Assembly (NCBI GenBank): GCA_947095585.1
Contig: OX352763.1
Location: 48,874,481-48,938,480 of the forward strand
From: Nephrocerus scutellatus
Lineage: Eukaryota > Arthropoda > Insecta > Diptera > Pipunculidae
Length of the DNA: 64,000 nucleotides
Direction of reading: 5' to 3'
The notes beneath the pieces are model-generated. The model saw only the letters and a list, made by a program, of their open reading frames with translations. It was not told the DNA's origin and made no database searches. Positions 30,241-42,171 of this stretch are shown here, in pieces. Position 1 is the first letter of the stretch; each line of letters opens with the position of its first letter. A program made the position numbers and the translations under genes.

Positions 30241-31057
30241 AATTAATTGATTGATAATGGTCCGCAGATGCGATGCAGACAACAGATCGCAAAATGATGT
30301 CGATTGGGCTGTAGTGCCATCATTGTTCCTTCTTAGGAGAATACAATTTTTCTCTGGGATGTATGCCAAAACTCTGTTTGGTCCCAGGATTATATTAATA
30401 TTTCTTATTTGATATTCTTCGTTCTCGTCACTGTCACATATTTTTAGCTCAATTATTTAATGTCAACATTCTGGTAGTATGATAGTGGAATGAATTGCGT
30501 TGTTGTAAGTCATTTTGGTTTCTGGAAGTTATTCGTCATGGCCTAAACTTAGGTTATTTATTTACTTTTATTAAAGATGGCCCTATTGAAGTAATTTTAA
30601 AATTTGGTATAAGTTAATTTTAATTGGATAAAGCGTTTTTAGTTAACCGTATTTTATTTGGAAGATATAAGACGTTATTGCAATGGGGTGTTAATTGTGA
30701 AATTCAAATATTAGGATTCTGTCTGTATTGTCGTTTGAATTCTATGAAATTTTTGTAGGATGGGTTTGGGTTTTTTTTTGTTTTGTTTAGTTTTTAACAT
30801 GTTGATAAAACCTTTGTATATTATTTCAAAATCTATTTTATTCATTTTTGAAGATTCGTTAATAGTAATAATAATTACTATGAATAAAATAAAGAAAATA
30901 TGTGTTCTCCATTAAGTAACTTATTCCAGTATTTCTAGCATTAATAATAATAAATTAATTTGTAGTCATATAAATTGTATGCAGCTGTAAATTTATTCAT
31001 TTAAATATTTTTGTAAATATATAATGTTAATATTATTTTTATTTAGCGAAAAATGAA
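30241..31057. other. 412-like internal region without recognisable RT
   Basis: AT-rich. A minus-strand piece near 30300-30440 reads as protein-like (NIILGPNRVLAYIPEKN), perhaps the RNase H-integrase linker. No reverse transcriptase motif is visible, so RT/RNase H appears to have been deleted. Confidence 0.5.
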
Positions 31058-31580
31058 TCATTGTTGGTTCCTGTTCTTCTGAACCATCCACTGCTCAAGA
31101 TGTCGAGGATGTTTTACTAATTTTGGTTGGTTGTTGTGTTGAAGATAACTACTAACAGCACCTGAATCTGTAGCTGGAGTATTGGGAGATACCGAAACAG
31201 CAACATTTGCAGTTTGGTTATCTGATGATTTCGCTGCTGTGCCTGTCGTTCTGGCGCCTCTGTGTGGATTTGAAGTTGAGTCTGTGGTTGCCCTTGCAAC
31301 AGAACTGGACCGATTAGGAATATCATTTTGCTGATTTTTAGCAGCGAGTGTTGTAATATGTTTGGCTGTATTGATATTGATTGGCTGTATTGATATTGAT
31401 TGGTAATAATTGTCTTCTGGATCCCATCTATCGATGGCTGCGAAAATTTCTAGATGTGGGAATTGATCCACCTCGGCATTTACTTCGTTTATTCGGCTTA
31501 TTGTGCATCGGCGTATGACGTCCTCGTAGTCGAACTCGTCGGTTTCCCTGCCGCTATCGTTGTTTCGTTGTTCATTTTTA
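31058..31580 (-). pseudogene. 412-like gag fragment (tentative)
   Basis: A frame open for about 170 codons, with DEFDYEDVIRRCTISRINE, FPHLEIFAAIDRWDPED and a Thr/Ser/Asn-rich tail. An ATG near 31577 is one base out of frame with it. Position directly downstream of LTR and PBS suggests gag, but I do not recognise a diagnostic gag motif. Confidence 0.45.
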
Positions 31581-31689
31581 AGTTATCTTTTGTAGAAAAG
31601 CGCATTTTCCTGGATACATTTTTAATAATTGGCAGAGTGAATTTTTGATGATTTTAAAAACAAATTTGGCAGAGTCAAAGTTCGCCCAA

Positions 31690-31810
31690 ATTTAAATTTA
31701 ACGCTCGAGTCTGGCAGGATCGCCATGTAAAGTTATAGCAACGTGGATTAAAACTGGCAGGATTGCCAGGTAAAGTTATTGTAAGTTAACGTAAACTGGC
31801 AGAATCGCCA
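31690..31810 (-). promoter_or_regulatory. primer-binding site in three tandem copies
   Basis: Coding strand TGGCGATTCTGCCAG directly follows the 5' LTR (31810-31796). Two further versions, TGGCAATCCTGCCAG and TGGCGATCCTGCCAGACTCG, follow, each preceded by ataactttac(a/c), the last bases of the LTR. The LTR-end/PBS junction is thus repeated at roughly 45-bp intervals. Confidence 0.7.
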
Positions 31811-32604
31811 TGTAAAGTTATTGTCGGAATCGTCGTTAGTACTATTGTAGGGTTCGTCGTATCGTTCCTATAACTTCAACTGAAATACTTAGTTATTGGT
31901 TAAGCCAGCTCCGAAACGTTAGCCGTTAGGCTGTCGTTTACCTCTATAAGCGGTGAACCGCTTTATGTATAGAGCGAGCTGCTACAGTGAGTTCAAATTT
32001 AGCGAGTTGCTCGTAAAAATAAAACTCAATGTAGACCGGAGGATTGAGTAGACAAGTCGTTGTTTAAGGTAAAAACTGATCTGATTTATTAGCGAAATTG
32101 ATTGGGTTTTTATAAAAATTTTAGGGTTTCAATTTTCGTTTAATTTCCATTCAATTTTCCGACCTTCGATAATTGAACCCAAATCACCTCGCATACTTTA
32201 TTGCGTCAGCATTATTTTTCTAGATTCAGCATTATTTTCAATAAATTGTATTCCCTATATGCATTCGGCGCGTCAGCATTATTATTCCAAGTTCATGAAC
32301 CTGACAGAGCGCATGTAATATGAACCATCAATAATAATGTTTGGCTTTACGCTAGCCGTCGTTTAATGTCGAGGGCAATGCATTGTGTACAACGTACGTA
32401 TGTATGATGCGTGTGTTTGTTGTTTAATTGATAAGGGAAATGCATGCGGTATACAGGTATGTATGGATGGATGCTGATTTAGGCGTTAGGCAAATATTCA
32501 ATTAACGAAGTTCGGAGTTAGAAGATATATATTGATTATTAATTTGTATGCAAATGTTATGAATGGGTAAATGAGGAAATGATCACTGGTGTAATCCCTT
32601 CACA
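31811..32604 (-). repeat. 412-like 5' LTR
   Basis: 794 bp, from TGTGAAGGGATTACACC to ataactttACA on the minus strand. The first 228 bp match 27757-27996. Directly beyond its start lies a truncated BEL integrase. Confidence 0.8.
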
Positions 32605-33198
32605 GATCTACCGGCAGAGCGCATCAATCCAGCACCAGCGTTCAGCAAACTCGGGGTAGATTTATGCGGTCCCTTCCACATAAAAGCCAGCGCAATTTGG
32701 TTCGACAAAGTCTTCAAAGTATGGGTGACAGTCTTTGTCTGTTTGGTTACAAAAGCTGTTCACTTAGAAATTTGTTCGGACCTAAGCACTGAAATGTTCC
32801 TCGTCGCCTTCGCACGCTTCGGAAATAGAAGATGCTGGCCTTCCTTAGCCCTCTCTAACAATGGCACCAACTTTATCGGAGCAAAAAAGAGGATAAACAA
32901 AGAATGGAGCAAGATAACCAGAGACAGTAAGGACCGAATAGCTATCCAAGAGATTGTTTGGAAATTCAACACGCCCTACAGCCCTAACTTCGGTGGACTA
33001 TGGGAAGCAGCCGTTAAGTCAATGAAACATCTTATGAAGAAAATGTCTAGTACAACTAATCTGAACTATGAAGAATTTAACTCGCTATTATGTCGCATCA
33101 AAGGTATCCTAAATATCAGACCATTATATCCAGTCATCGGAGGCAGAAGACCCACCCGCCCTTACACCATTCCATTTCATCACGCAACGCAACTTTAA
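32605..33198 (+). pseudogene. pol: BEL integrase, copy 1 (5' truncated)
   Basis: Integrase core from the first catalytic aspartate (GVDLCGPFH) through LSNNGTNFIGAKK and PNFGGLWEAAVKSMK, ending HHATQL then a stop. The second catalytic position reads SNNGTNF where BEL integrases normally have SDNGTNF, so the aspartate is lost. The same change is seen in copy 2. The C-terminal domain is missing. The left side is cut by the 412-like LTR. Confidence 0.85.
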
Positions 33199-33279
33199 AA
33201 ACTCCGTAGTCGATGCAGGTCCGTCAGCTGCTGTTCCGATCACAAAACGCTAACTACAAGTACAACAACTTCAACAACA

Positions 33280-34720
33280 ATTTTGGGATTTGACTTGAAT
33301 TTGAATTTGACCTCCGGTCTGATTGCCATCGACACGCGTATTAAGGACTTCAACGACTACTGCCAACAATTTCCGAACAGTAACATTGCTGGACCCTAGA
33401 AGAAGCAGTGAAACCTCTAGGCCATGACAATTAAAGAAGGCATCACTGCAAGCTATAGTAGTAGACGGACAAAACGTTTCATAATGCCAGGGTTTTAAAA
33501 GGTATTGTCAAATACGCTCCCCAAATACTTATGACCGCCGGCGTAGCCTATCAAACAGCAGAAAACTATCAACTGGAGCATCAAATCGTAAAATTGGAGG
33601 ACAAAATTAAAAAAGTTTTAAAACCTTACCCTTATCACAGACATCAATGACATAGAGTCTAAAACTGTTGACATGCAACTTCATGCACTGGTAGAACAGC
33701 AGCAACAGCTCCGAATTCAAGAACAAATGAATGACTACTCCTCCAGCATTCAACTACTCATCAACGCTATCCAAGCAAATCATCAGAACATCATCAACAT
33801 CCACCCCGCTTTAACAACGTATGTCAGTAAAATAAACGGTGACTTGAACTTCTGCAGGTTGCCAAACGTATCAGATACATCTATGCTATTCACGTTCAAC
33901 AAAGTAACAGAATCTGTCCAAAAAAATATGGTTACCGTGACGTTCAACATTCCTATGGTTTAATCAAGAATCTTCTCTAAATTTACTCTTATCAGTGTTC
34001 CAACTATCGAGTCTCATGCGGTTCTCCTAGACCGTGAAGACTTTGTTCAACAAATTGTGCTCACCAGTGATAACAAAACTTACTTTAATCCAACTCAAGC
34101 CATTGATCTTGGGGAAGGAATTTACGAGAAAGTTGAAGAAAACCAATTAAGTGACTGCTGGAAAACTGCGTTGAGTCCTACACCAGATTCTCTTTCCGAC
34201 ACCTGCAGAGCAAAACGACTTAAAGAGGAATTCAATAAAATATACCTTTTGGATAGTGATCTTGTAGTCATCTATAGAACTGCTACCAACGAAGTTAATA
34301 TTGTATGCAACGACACACTGACACCCCTCATAACATCTGGTAAGATTTCCAGGATGCAGAATTTCCGGCACTCAATTAAACATTACGGCTCCCACCAAAA
34401 GGTTCGAGAAAGTGGAAACCAACATCAAGAGTTTTCCAGACGAGAAAAGTTTGTCTCCCCCCAAAATCGATCTAAGCGAGATATTCCCAAAAGATCCTCG
34501 CCTCGCTATTCTCAAGGAAAATCTCTCAGATGAACTGAATAGATATGACTGGGGCACCTTGGATCATCGGTACTGGTATTTTGGTGTAGGAAGTATATGC
34601 ACCATACTCTGCATCAATCTCTATTTCATCGTTACCATACGCAAACAGCGCCAAAGAAAAAAATCAGAGATTGCTAGCGTCAGTTACCTCAATAATGAAG
34701 ATAAAATACCCGGAAGCTAG
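33280..34720 (+). pseudogene. env: BEL env-like gene, copy 1
   Basis: Env-like region of the roo type, in several frames. Visible are a basic cleavage-like site (RRTKR) near 33470, a heptad-like stretch (AENYQLEHQIVKLEDKIKKV), a Gln-rich helix segment at 33673, a Cys-containing ectodomain (LSDCWKTALSPTPDSLSDTC) at 34057 onward, and a single transmembrane segment near 34580-34640 followed by RKQRQRKK. Frameshifts or stops near 33498, 33640, 33963 and 34345 disable it. It matches 40390-41815 almost base for base. Confidence 0.7.
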
Positions 34721-34824
34721 GTACGTCCATACATGATCAATAACGAGTCGATATCGCACATAACCACAGAATCAGTCTAGATTTTTCCTCCATTACAACT
34801 AACAACCTTTTCCCGCCGGGAGTT

Positions 34825-35280
34825 TGTTTATGACAACAAAAAATACTACTAAAACAAAACAAAAATAAACGTACTAAGCATTTTTTGAATTGTTGTGTAC
34901 ATACTCCGCAACGAATATGGGTCATCATCGATCGGACGTTTACCCCAAAAATTACACAACAGTCAACACAGGAAATAATTTATAAGCATTAATTGCACAA
35001 TAATTTAGCCTGCTACATTTATTCTTAGGAAGCATAAATTGTACAATAATTTAGCCTGTTACATTTATTCTTAGTAAGCATAAATTGCACAATAACAATT
35101 TAGCCTAGTTTAAGCAAATTACATTTATTCATAGTAAGCAAAATAAATTGTATTAATAGTAAGGAAATAAGCATAATAAAGTCAGAATAAGTTACCATTT
35201 CAAAAGACTTCTTTTCAAATAAATACCCAAGGTAAGGTGACTATTTTTATTTCAAGTGCAAGGAACAATTTCTACAAACA
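34825..35280 (+). repeat. BEL LTR, first
   Basis: 456 bp from TGTTTATGACAAC to tttctacaaaca. It contains three copies of a unit with cataaattg(c/t)acaataatttagcctg (34985-35130). It joins env upstream to PBS and leader downstream, so it is shared by two units. Confidence 0.75.
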
Positions 35281-35281
35281 G

Positions 35282-35296
35282 TGGTCCTTCGAGCTT
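35282..35296 (+). promoter_or_regulatory. BEL primer-binding site
   Basis: TGGTCCTTCGAGCTT one base after the LTR, the BEL/roo type. Confidence 0.75.
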
Positions 35297-35380
35297 CGAC
35301 AGTTTATAATCATTTCCAAGCCATTCTTTCGTATCCTAGTGTGAGGCTGCACTAGGGTGGTTATAAACAGTCGCATACAT

Positions 35381-35555
35381 TAAAGTAACAGTTTACTTTG
35401 CCAAGCATTTAAAAGTAATAGTTTACATTATCCGCATTTAAAAGTGATAGTTTACTTTATCCGCACTTAAAAGTAATAGTTTACTTTATCCGCATTTAAA
35501 AGTGAAAGTTTATTTTATCCGCATTTAAAAGTAATAGTTTACTTTACCAACACGC
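35381..35555 (+). repeat. 29-bp leader minisatellite, copy 1
   Basis: Six units of the form aaaagtgatagtttactttatccgcattt ending near the gag start. The second BEL leader (42272-42468) has seven. Confidence 0.9.
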
Positions 35556-35568
35556 ACTTCACTTCAAC

Positions 35569-37020
35569 ATGGACCAACTTGGACGTGTTATCGATAACCT
35601 ACAAGATGTCATCACCCAGCTGGAAGAGGTAAGAGTTAATCTCGTCAAACTTGGATTAAGAAAACATTCTCCAGAAACGGTTTCCAGGCAGTACGATAAG
35701 GCTAAGAGCCTTTGGACTTCCATCGAGACTTACTACGCCAACTTATCTAAGCTAAGCAGAAAAGGCCAAAATTTGAGGCAGCTCAAACAATCTTCGCAAA
35801 AATTAAAGAGTTCATCAAGAACAACTCCCCGCAGTTGTTGGATGAGGACAAAACCGAAGACGGAAATCCTGGAGATGCAGTTGCCCCAACTGATGAGGAA
35901 ACCAGCCATGCTCCCGAAGCACAAACGGACGCAAGTTCCAGTCCTCAAACAGACGAAAGGAATAATTCACCAGAGCATAATTAATAGCAATAACTCCCGC
36001 TACATCTGTCGATAGCTGCAAGGCGGAGTCCAAGGCGTCTAACGATCCCCAACTCTCCATGCCCGTTCAACCAATATTTACATACGTTCAAGGTGTTGGG
36101 TCTGTCGTACAAAATCCCGCGGGAGAGATGTGTGGTCAGGAATACATCACTCCATCGCAGCCGTCCAACTTAGCTCAACATGTAAGTAATACAACCGAAG
36201 CATTTCTACATGCCATAGAAAAACTAACGCATGAATCGAAGGCAGACAGACCGCGTGTAGAGGGTATCAAAATCCCGCAGGTACACCTAAGAGAATATAG
36301 TGGTGACATCACGAAGTACCGTGAATTGAAAGAGCAGTTCGATTAACTGGTAGTGAAAAGCCGAATGTCAACATCGATTCACTTTACTCAAGTCGAAGCT
36401 CACTGGGGAAGCATAGGAAGCAATTACCGATTTGGACTTGACTGGAGATAACTATCCGATTGCCTGGTCAACATTGGACCGAACGTTTGACAATCCGAGA
36501 CATTTAGCAAAAGTTGAACTAGAGGCTATGCTAGCTCTACCACGACGTCCAACAATCCCAGGAAATGCAGAGTCAATAATTTCATACATGTATGTAGTGT
36601 ATAAAGGACGGGTCTTTAATCTCAAAAGAAATAAAATAAGTGGAGAACAGATCATGGCCTATTTAATCCTTCGTAGTTTGGATCCTATCACATGTGGTAG
36701 ATTGGACGATTTCTACAACTGTAAATCCAGACTTCCCGCCTTAGAGGAAAAAGAAGACTTCATGTTCAAGGAATAACCAGCATCATCTACTAGTAGATCA
36801 AGTCGACAATTGTCAAATTGTTCAGTCATCTCATAAGGTACCTAGGAAGGATTTCTGTATGCCGCATACCAAAGTACATGTTACACTTCAATCGAAAGAC
36901 CACAAGATCTGCATCTATTGCTTAAAGCATTGTTTCGACTATCGCTCCCCTTGCAAATCAAGAGAGTATTTAAAATGCAGAACCTGTCAAGAACCTCATA
37001 TTACGGAAATGCATCCGTAA
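35569..37020 (+). pseudogene. gag: BEL gag
   Basis: Starts MDQLGRVIDNLQDV at 35569. The frame is lost near 35780, resumes at 36059 with a segment containing IPQVHLREYSGDITKYRE, and again at 36432 (WSTLDRTFDNPRHLAKVELE, IISYMYVVYKGRVFNLK). These are the conserved blocks of BEL/Pao gag (DUF1759-like). A zinc-knuckle pair (CIYCLKHCFDYRSPC and CRTCQEPH) follows at about 36913-37010. At least four frame breaks. Confidence 0.8.
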
Positions 37021-37617
37021 CCAAATTCCACGGCTAACCTTCCATCGACGAGTAGCACTTACCTGTGCCAAAATGAGTCGGATGCGTCTTCTAGTCTACC
37101 TACAGCTATTGCGACGCTTTTAGTTAATGATGACAACATTCCAGTTCGTTGCTTGCTGGATCAAAGCAGCCAAGCCAATTACATATCCGAAGATTTTGTG
37201 CAGAAGTTGCGATTGCCTAAAAAACGAACACTTGTCAAAGTTATTGGAGTAGGAGGGGAGATTGGTACAGTCCGCTCTATTGCCAATATAAAACTAAAAC
37301 TTGATAATCCAGATCAACCATTCATAAACATAAAAGCAATCGTGGTCAAACGAGTTACCGGATCACTTCCCAGCATGTCCAGTCACATCGCCTGGAAATC
37401 CTCCTTTGACAAACCTCTTGCAGATTCACATTTCACCAAACCAGCACATATTCCTTTGCTATTGGGTGGAGCAGTATATTCAACAGTGTTACGTCCAGGT
37501 TTGGAGAAGAAGGAAGAATTATTACTGCAAAACACATTTCTTGGTGGGTGGATCGTATATGGAGACCCGGGAAACGGAAGTGGCAAACGAACCTCAGCCT
37601 TTACTACACTATCATAG
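37021..37617 (+). pseudogene. pol: BEL protease, active site altered
   Basis: Aspartic-protease-like segment with RCLLDQSSQANYISEDFV. BEL proteases usually show LLDSGSQ here; the D-S-G triad reads D-Q-S, so the enzyme would be dead. Downstream LLLGGAVYSTVL and GGWIVYGDP are the usual later blocks. Ends at 37617. Confidence 0.75.
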
Positions 37618-37639
37618 TTCGAGTCAAACCTAATGGATT

Positions 37640-38760
37640 TCTAGGACATGCCAATTAACAAAGAAGACATCTGTAAAGTTGAGAGTTCGTACTGCGAAAA
37701 CTTATTCATTGAAAACCAATCTCGAATTAAGACGGCCGCTACATCGTCCCAATCCCTTGGAAGATTGACGCACCTGAATTGGGAAGTTCGTATAGGAATG
37801 CAGTAAAATTCTTTATTGGACAAGAAAGACGTTGGGAAAAAACGAGACTTACAAGAAAATATCAAACGAATTCATGGAAGACTATCTCACGTCGAGGCAG
37901 CGAGACGAGACCGGAAACGCTTACTACATCCCATATATCTGCATCATCCGAAAATATGCTGTTACAACAAAGTTGAGGAACGTTTTTAACGGTAGCGCGC
38001 CATCAAGCAACGGAATCTCTCTAAATCAGCTCATCTACCCAGGTCCGAAATTGCAGAGTCACATCTTTGATATTATCCTTCAAAATAGACAGTACGAGTT
38101 TACTTACACCAGCGACATGAAACAGATGTTTCGCCAGTTCCTGATCAAGAAACCAGACCGTGAGAAATTTCAAATCCTCTGGCGACCAAACAAAACAGAA
38201 CCATTGGGCGAATTTTTCCTTAACACTGTGACATACGGTGTGGACTGCGCACCATGGCAAGCAATTCGTTCTATCCATCAAATCGCAGATGACAACGCAC
38301 CGGATTTGGAGACCAAGGACATAATCAAGAACTCTATTTACATGGATGATCTGTTTCACGGAGCTGATAGCATTAAAAAATGTCAAGAGCAAATTGCTAA
38401 GATAACAACTACACTAGAGGCCGGTAAGCTATCCCTAGAAAATGGTCATCAAACCACCTAGACGTTCTTCGTTACATAGAAGACAGCAAAAAACTCAGTG
38501 CCTACAAAGATAATGCCGATCCAATTATGAAAATCTCACGGATTAACTACAATCTAGGAGAGGACACATTTCTCATCCGAATCCCAACTCCACACCAGAT
38601 TAAATTCACTAAAAGAGGTCTGCTTTCTATTGCTGCATCGCTTTACGATCCCATGGGTTGGATCTTGCCAGTAATAATGCTTTTCCGTATACGGATCCAA
38701 GAGTTATGGCTATTTAAGTACGACTGGGATGACCAGTTAGACGAGAAATTCTAAAAGAAA
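37640..38760 (+). pseudogene. pol: BEL reverse transcriptase
   Basis: YYIPYICIIRKYAVTTKLRNV then VFNGSAPSSNGISLNQLI, DMKQMFRQFLIKK, LNTVTYGVDCAPWQAIRSI and the catalytic NSIYMDDLFHG near 38338. Then GLLSIAASLYDPMGWILPV, the BEL-specific block after RT. Stops at 38459 and 38752 and frame changes around 37800 disable it. Confidence 0.85.
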
Positions 38761-39303
38761 TTCAGCAAACCATTAGAAACTCTATCTCAACTCAATGACA
38801 TTAGAATTCCCCGCTGGATCGACGGAACCAAAAGCCCTGCAATTCAGCTCATTGGATTTTGTGACGCCTCAGGGGATGGATACGCGGCAGTGATTTACAG
38901 TCAAGTAAAGATCGCGGCAACGTACACTGTTCGTTTACTAGCAGCCAAGGGCCGCGTAAAGCCACTTAAGACAAGAACAAACAATATCACGATGACAGCA
39001 TACACTGATATTGAGGTTGCCTTAGCCTGGATACGAAGCAATAAAGAGATAGACAACAAATTTGTGAATAGTAGAGTTACCAATATTTGGAAGGTGATTG
39101 GACCGGCGGACATCCACTACGGTAAATCATCGGAGAATCCGGCAGATCCAGCTTCACGTGGACAAACACCAGGCCATCTGGCCAAACTTCGGCTCTTGTT
39201 TGAAGGTCCAACTTGGTTACTGGATAACCAACTGCCATTCACACCATTTAAAGATATGGAGATCACCATGACGCATGCCTCTCGAACTGAGGTGGAAAAA
39301 TAA
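38761..39303 (+). pseudogene. pol: BEL RNase H
   Basis: GFCDASGDGYAAVIYSQV opens the domain. TAYTDIEVALAWI occupies the second catalytic region, and ENPADPASRGQ closes it. Ends with a stop at 39301-39303. Follows RT in the same transcript, with one stop between. Confidence 0.8.
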
Positions 39304-40303
39304 AAATATTATTGAATCACCGCTGAAGAAATTTCCAATGCAAAGGCAAAAATCATCAGGTTTCAGCAGCAACAATGCTTTACAAGCGAAATAGCCCACT
39401 TCAAAAAATCAAACACTTTTCTAAAAAAAAGCTGGTTAACCTCTCTAACTCCAATATTTGGTCCAGACGACAACATTCTTCGTGCAAGGGGAAGGATTTC
39501 TCTTGCCAACATCAGCGAAAGTCGTAAGCATCCCATTTTAATAACCAAATGCCATTTAGTTGATTTAATTGTACGTCAAACACACCTAGATCAACACCAT
39601 TGCGGAAACTCTCTAACGGAACACGGGAAGAACTCTGGATCCCTGCTGTAAAATCACGCACCAAGAAATGTATTCGGAGTTGCCCAACCTGCATCCGATG
39701 GAAGGCTCAAATTGTTCAACCGATCATGGGAGATTTACCGGCAGAGCGCATCAATCCAGCACCAGCGTTCAGCAAAATCGGGGTAGATTTATGCGATCCC
39801 TTCCACATAAAAGCCAGCGCAATTTGGTTCGACAAAATCATCAAAATTTGGTTACAAAAGCTGTTCACTTAGAAATTTGTTCGGACCTAAGCACTGAAAT
39901 GTTCCTCGTCGCCTTCGCACGCTTCGCAAATAGACGATGCTGGCCTTCCTTAGTCCTCTCTAACAATGGCACCAACTTTATCGGAGCAAAAAAGAGGATA
40001 AACAAAGAATGGAGCAAGATAACCACAGACAATAAGGACCAAATGGCTATCCAAGAGATTGTTTGGAAATTCAACACGCCCTACAGCCCTAACTTCGGTG
40101 GACTATGGGAAGCAGCCGTTAAGTCAATGAAACATCTTATGAAGAAATTGTCTAGTACAACTAATCTGAACTATGAAGAATTTAACTCGCTATTATGTCG
40201 CATCAAAGGTATCCTAAATATCAGACCATTATATCCAGTCATCGGAGGCAGAAGACCCACCCGCCCTTACACCATTCCATTTCATCACGCAACGCAACTT
40301 TAA
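39304..40303 (+). pseudogene. pol: BEL integrase, copy 2
   Basis: N-terminal region (RARGRISLANISESRKHPIL, then a His/Cys finger in broken frames at 39590-39700) and core. An internal stop near 39870 follows a missing stretch relative to copy 1 (the GVTVFVC segment at 32725 is absent here). LSNNGTNFIGA again replaces the expected SDNGTNF. PNFGGLWEAAVKSMK carries the glutamate. Ends at the same HHATQL stop as copy 1. Confidence 0.85.
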
Positions 40304-40389
40304 AAACTGCGTAGTCGATGCAGGTCCGCCAGCTGCTGTTCCGATCACAAAACGCTGGATACAAGTACAACAACTTCAACAACAAACCT

Positions 40390-41815
40390 CTTTGAATTTG
40401 ACCTCCGGTCTGATTGCCATCGACACGCATATTAAGGACTTCAACGACTACTGCCAACAATTTCCGAACAGTAACATTGCTGGACCCTAGAAGAAGCAGT
40501 GAAACCTCTAGGCCATGACAATTAAAGAAGGCATCACTGCAAGCTATAGTATTAGACGGACAAAACGTTTCATAATGCCAGGGTTTTAAAAGGTATTGTC
40601 AAATACGCTCCCCAAATACTTATGACCGCCGGCGTAGCCTATCAAACAGCAGAAAACTATCAACTGGAGCATCAAATCGTGAAATTGGAGGACAAAATTA
40701 AAAAAGTTTTAAAACCTTACCCTTATCACAGACATCAATGACATAGAGTCTAAAACTGTTGACATGCAACTTCATGCACTGGTAGAACAGCAGCAACAGC
40801 TCCGAATTCAAGAACAAATGAATGACTACTCCTCCAGCATTCAACTACTCATCAACGCTATCCAAGCAAATCATCAGAACATCATCAACATCCACCCCGC
40901 TTTAACAACGTATGTCAGTAAAATAAACGGTGACTTGAACTTCTGCAGGTTGCCAAACGTATCAGATACATCTATGCTATTCACGTTCAACAAAGTAACA
41001 GAATCTGTCCAAAAAAATATGGTTACCGTGACGTTCAACATTCCTATGGTTTAATCAAGATTCTTCTCTAAATTTACTCTTATCAGTGTTCCAACTATCG
41101 AGTCTCATGCGGTTCTCCTAGACCGTGAAGACTTTGTTCAACAAATTGTGCTCACCAGTGATAACAAAACTTACTTTAATCCAACTCAAGCCATTGATCT
41201 TGGGGAAGGAATTTACGAGAAAGTTGAAGAAAACCAAATAAGTGACTGCTGGAAAACTGCGTTGAGTCCTACACCAGATTCTCTTTCCGACACCTGCAGA
41301 GCAAAACGACTTAAAGAGGAATTCAATAAAATATACCTTTTGGATAGTGATCTTGTAGTCATCTATAGAACTGCTACCAACGAAGTTAATATTGTATGCA
41401 ACGACACACTGACACCCCTCATAACAACAGTATATCTGGTAAGATTTCCAGGATGCAGAATTTCCGGCACTCAATTAAACATTACGGCTCCCACCAAAGG
41501 GTTCGAGAAAGTGGAAAGTGGACGAGAAAAGTTTGTCTCCCCCCAAAATCGATCTAAGCGAGATATTCCCAAAAGATCCTCGCCTCGCTATTCTCAAGGA
41601 AAATCTCTCAGATGAACTGAATAGATATGACTGGGGCACCTTGGATCATCGGTACTGGTATTTTGGTGTAGGAAGTGTATGCACCATACTCTGCATCAAT
41701 CTCTATTTCATCGTTGCCATACGCAAACAGCGCCAAAGAAAAAATCAGAGATTGCTAGCGTCAGTTACCTCAATAATGAAGATAAAATACCCGGAAGCTA
41801 GGTACGTCCATACAT
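40390..41815 (+). pseudogene. env: BEL env-like gene, copy 2
   Basis: Near-identical to 33280-34720, with the same early breaks. It keeps a short segment after ITT (41428 onward) that copy 1 lost, and lacks about 30 bp near 41515. The transmembrane segment lies near 41670-41730. Described only as a relic. Confidence 0.7.
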
Positions 41816-41905
41816 GATCAATAACGAGTCGATATCGCACATAACCACAGAATCAGTCTAGATTTTTCCTCCCTTACAACTAACAACCTTTTCCCGCCGG
41901 GAGTT

Positions 41906-42171
41906 TGTTTATGACAACAAAAAATACTACTAAAATAAAACAAAAATAAACATACTAAGCATTTTTTCAATTGTTGTGTACATACTCCGTAACAAATATG
42001 GGTCATCATCGATCGGACGTTTACCCCAAAAATTGCACAACAGTCAACAAATGAAATTATTGTATAATAAAATCAGAATAAGTTACCATTTCAAAAGTCT
42101 TCTTTTCAAATAAATAACCAAGGTAAGGTGACTATTTTTATTTCAAGTGCAAGGAGCAATTTCTACAAACA
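41906..42171 (+). repeat. BEL LTR, second (deleted)
   Basis: 266 bp. Same ends as the first LTR but lacks about 190 bp, the tandem-repeat part. Followed by TGGTCCTTCGAGC. Confidence 0.78.

Larger units (their letters stand above)
27757..32604 (-). mobile_element. 412/mdg1-like provirus, degenerate
   Basis: Minus-strand LTR element. The 5' LTR is complete (31811-32604). The 3' LTR keeps only its first 240 bp (27757-27996), joined to satellite. Gag and integrase relics remain; most of RT and RNase H is gone. The TGGCGA-type PBS and the IN motif HHESIGALENSHK fit the 412/mdg1 branch. It carries a small mariner-like insertion. Confidence 0.75.
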
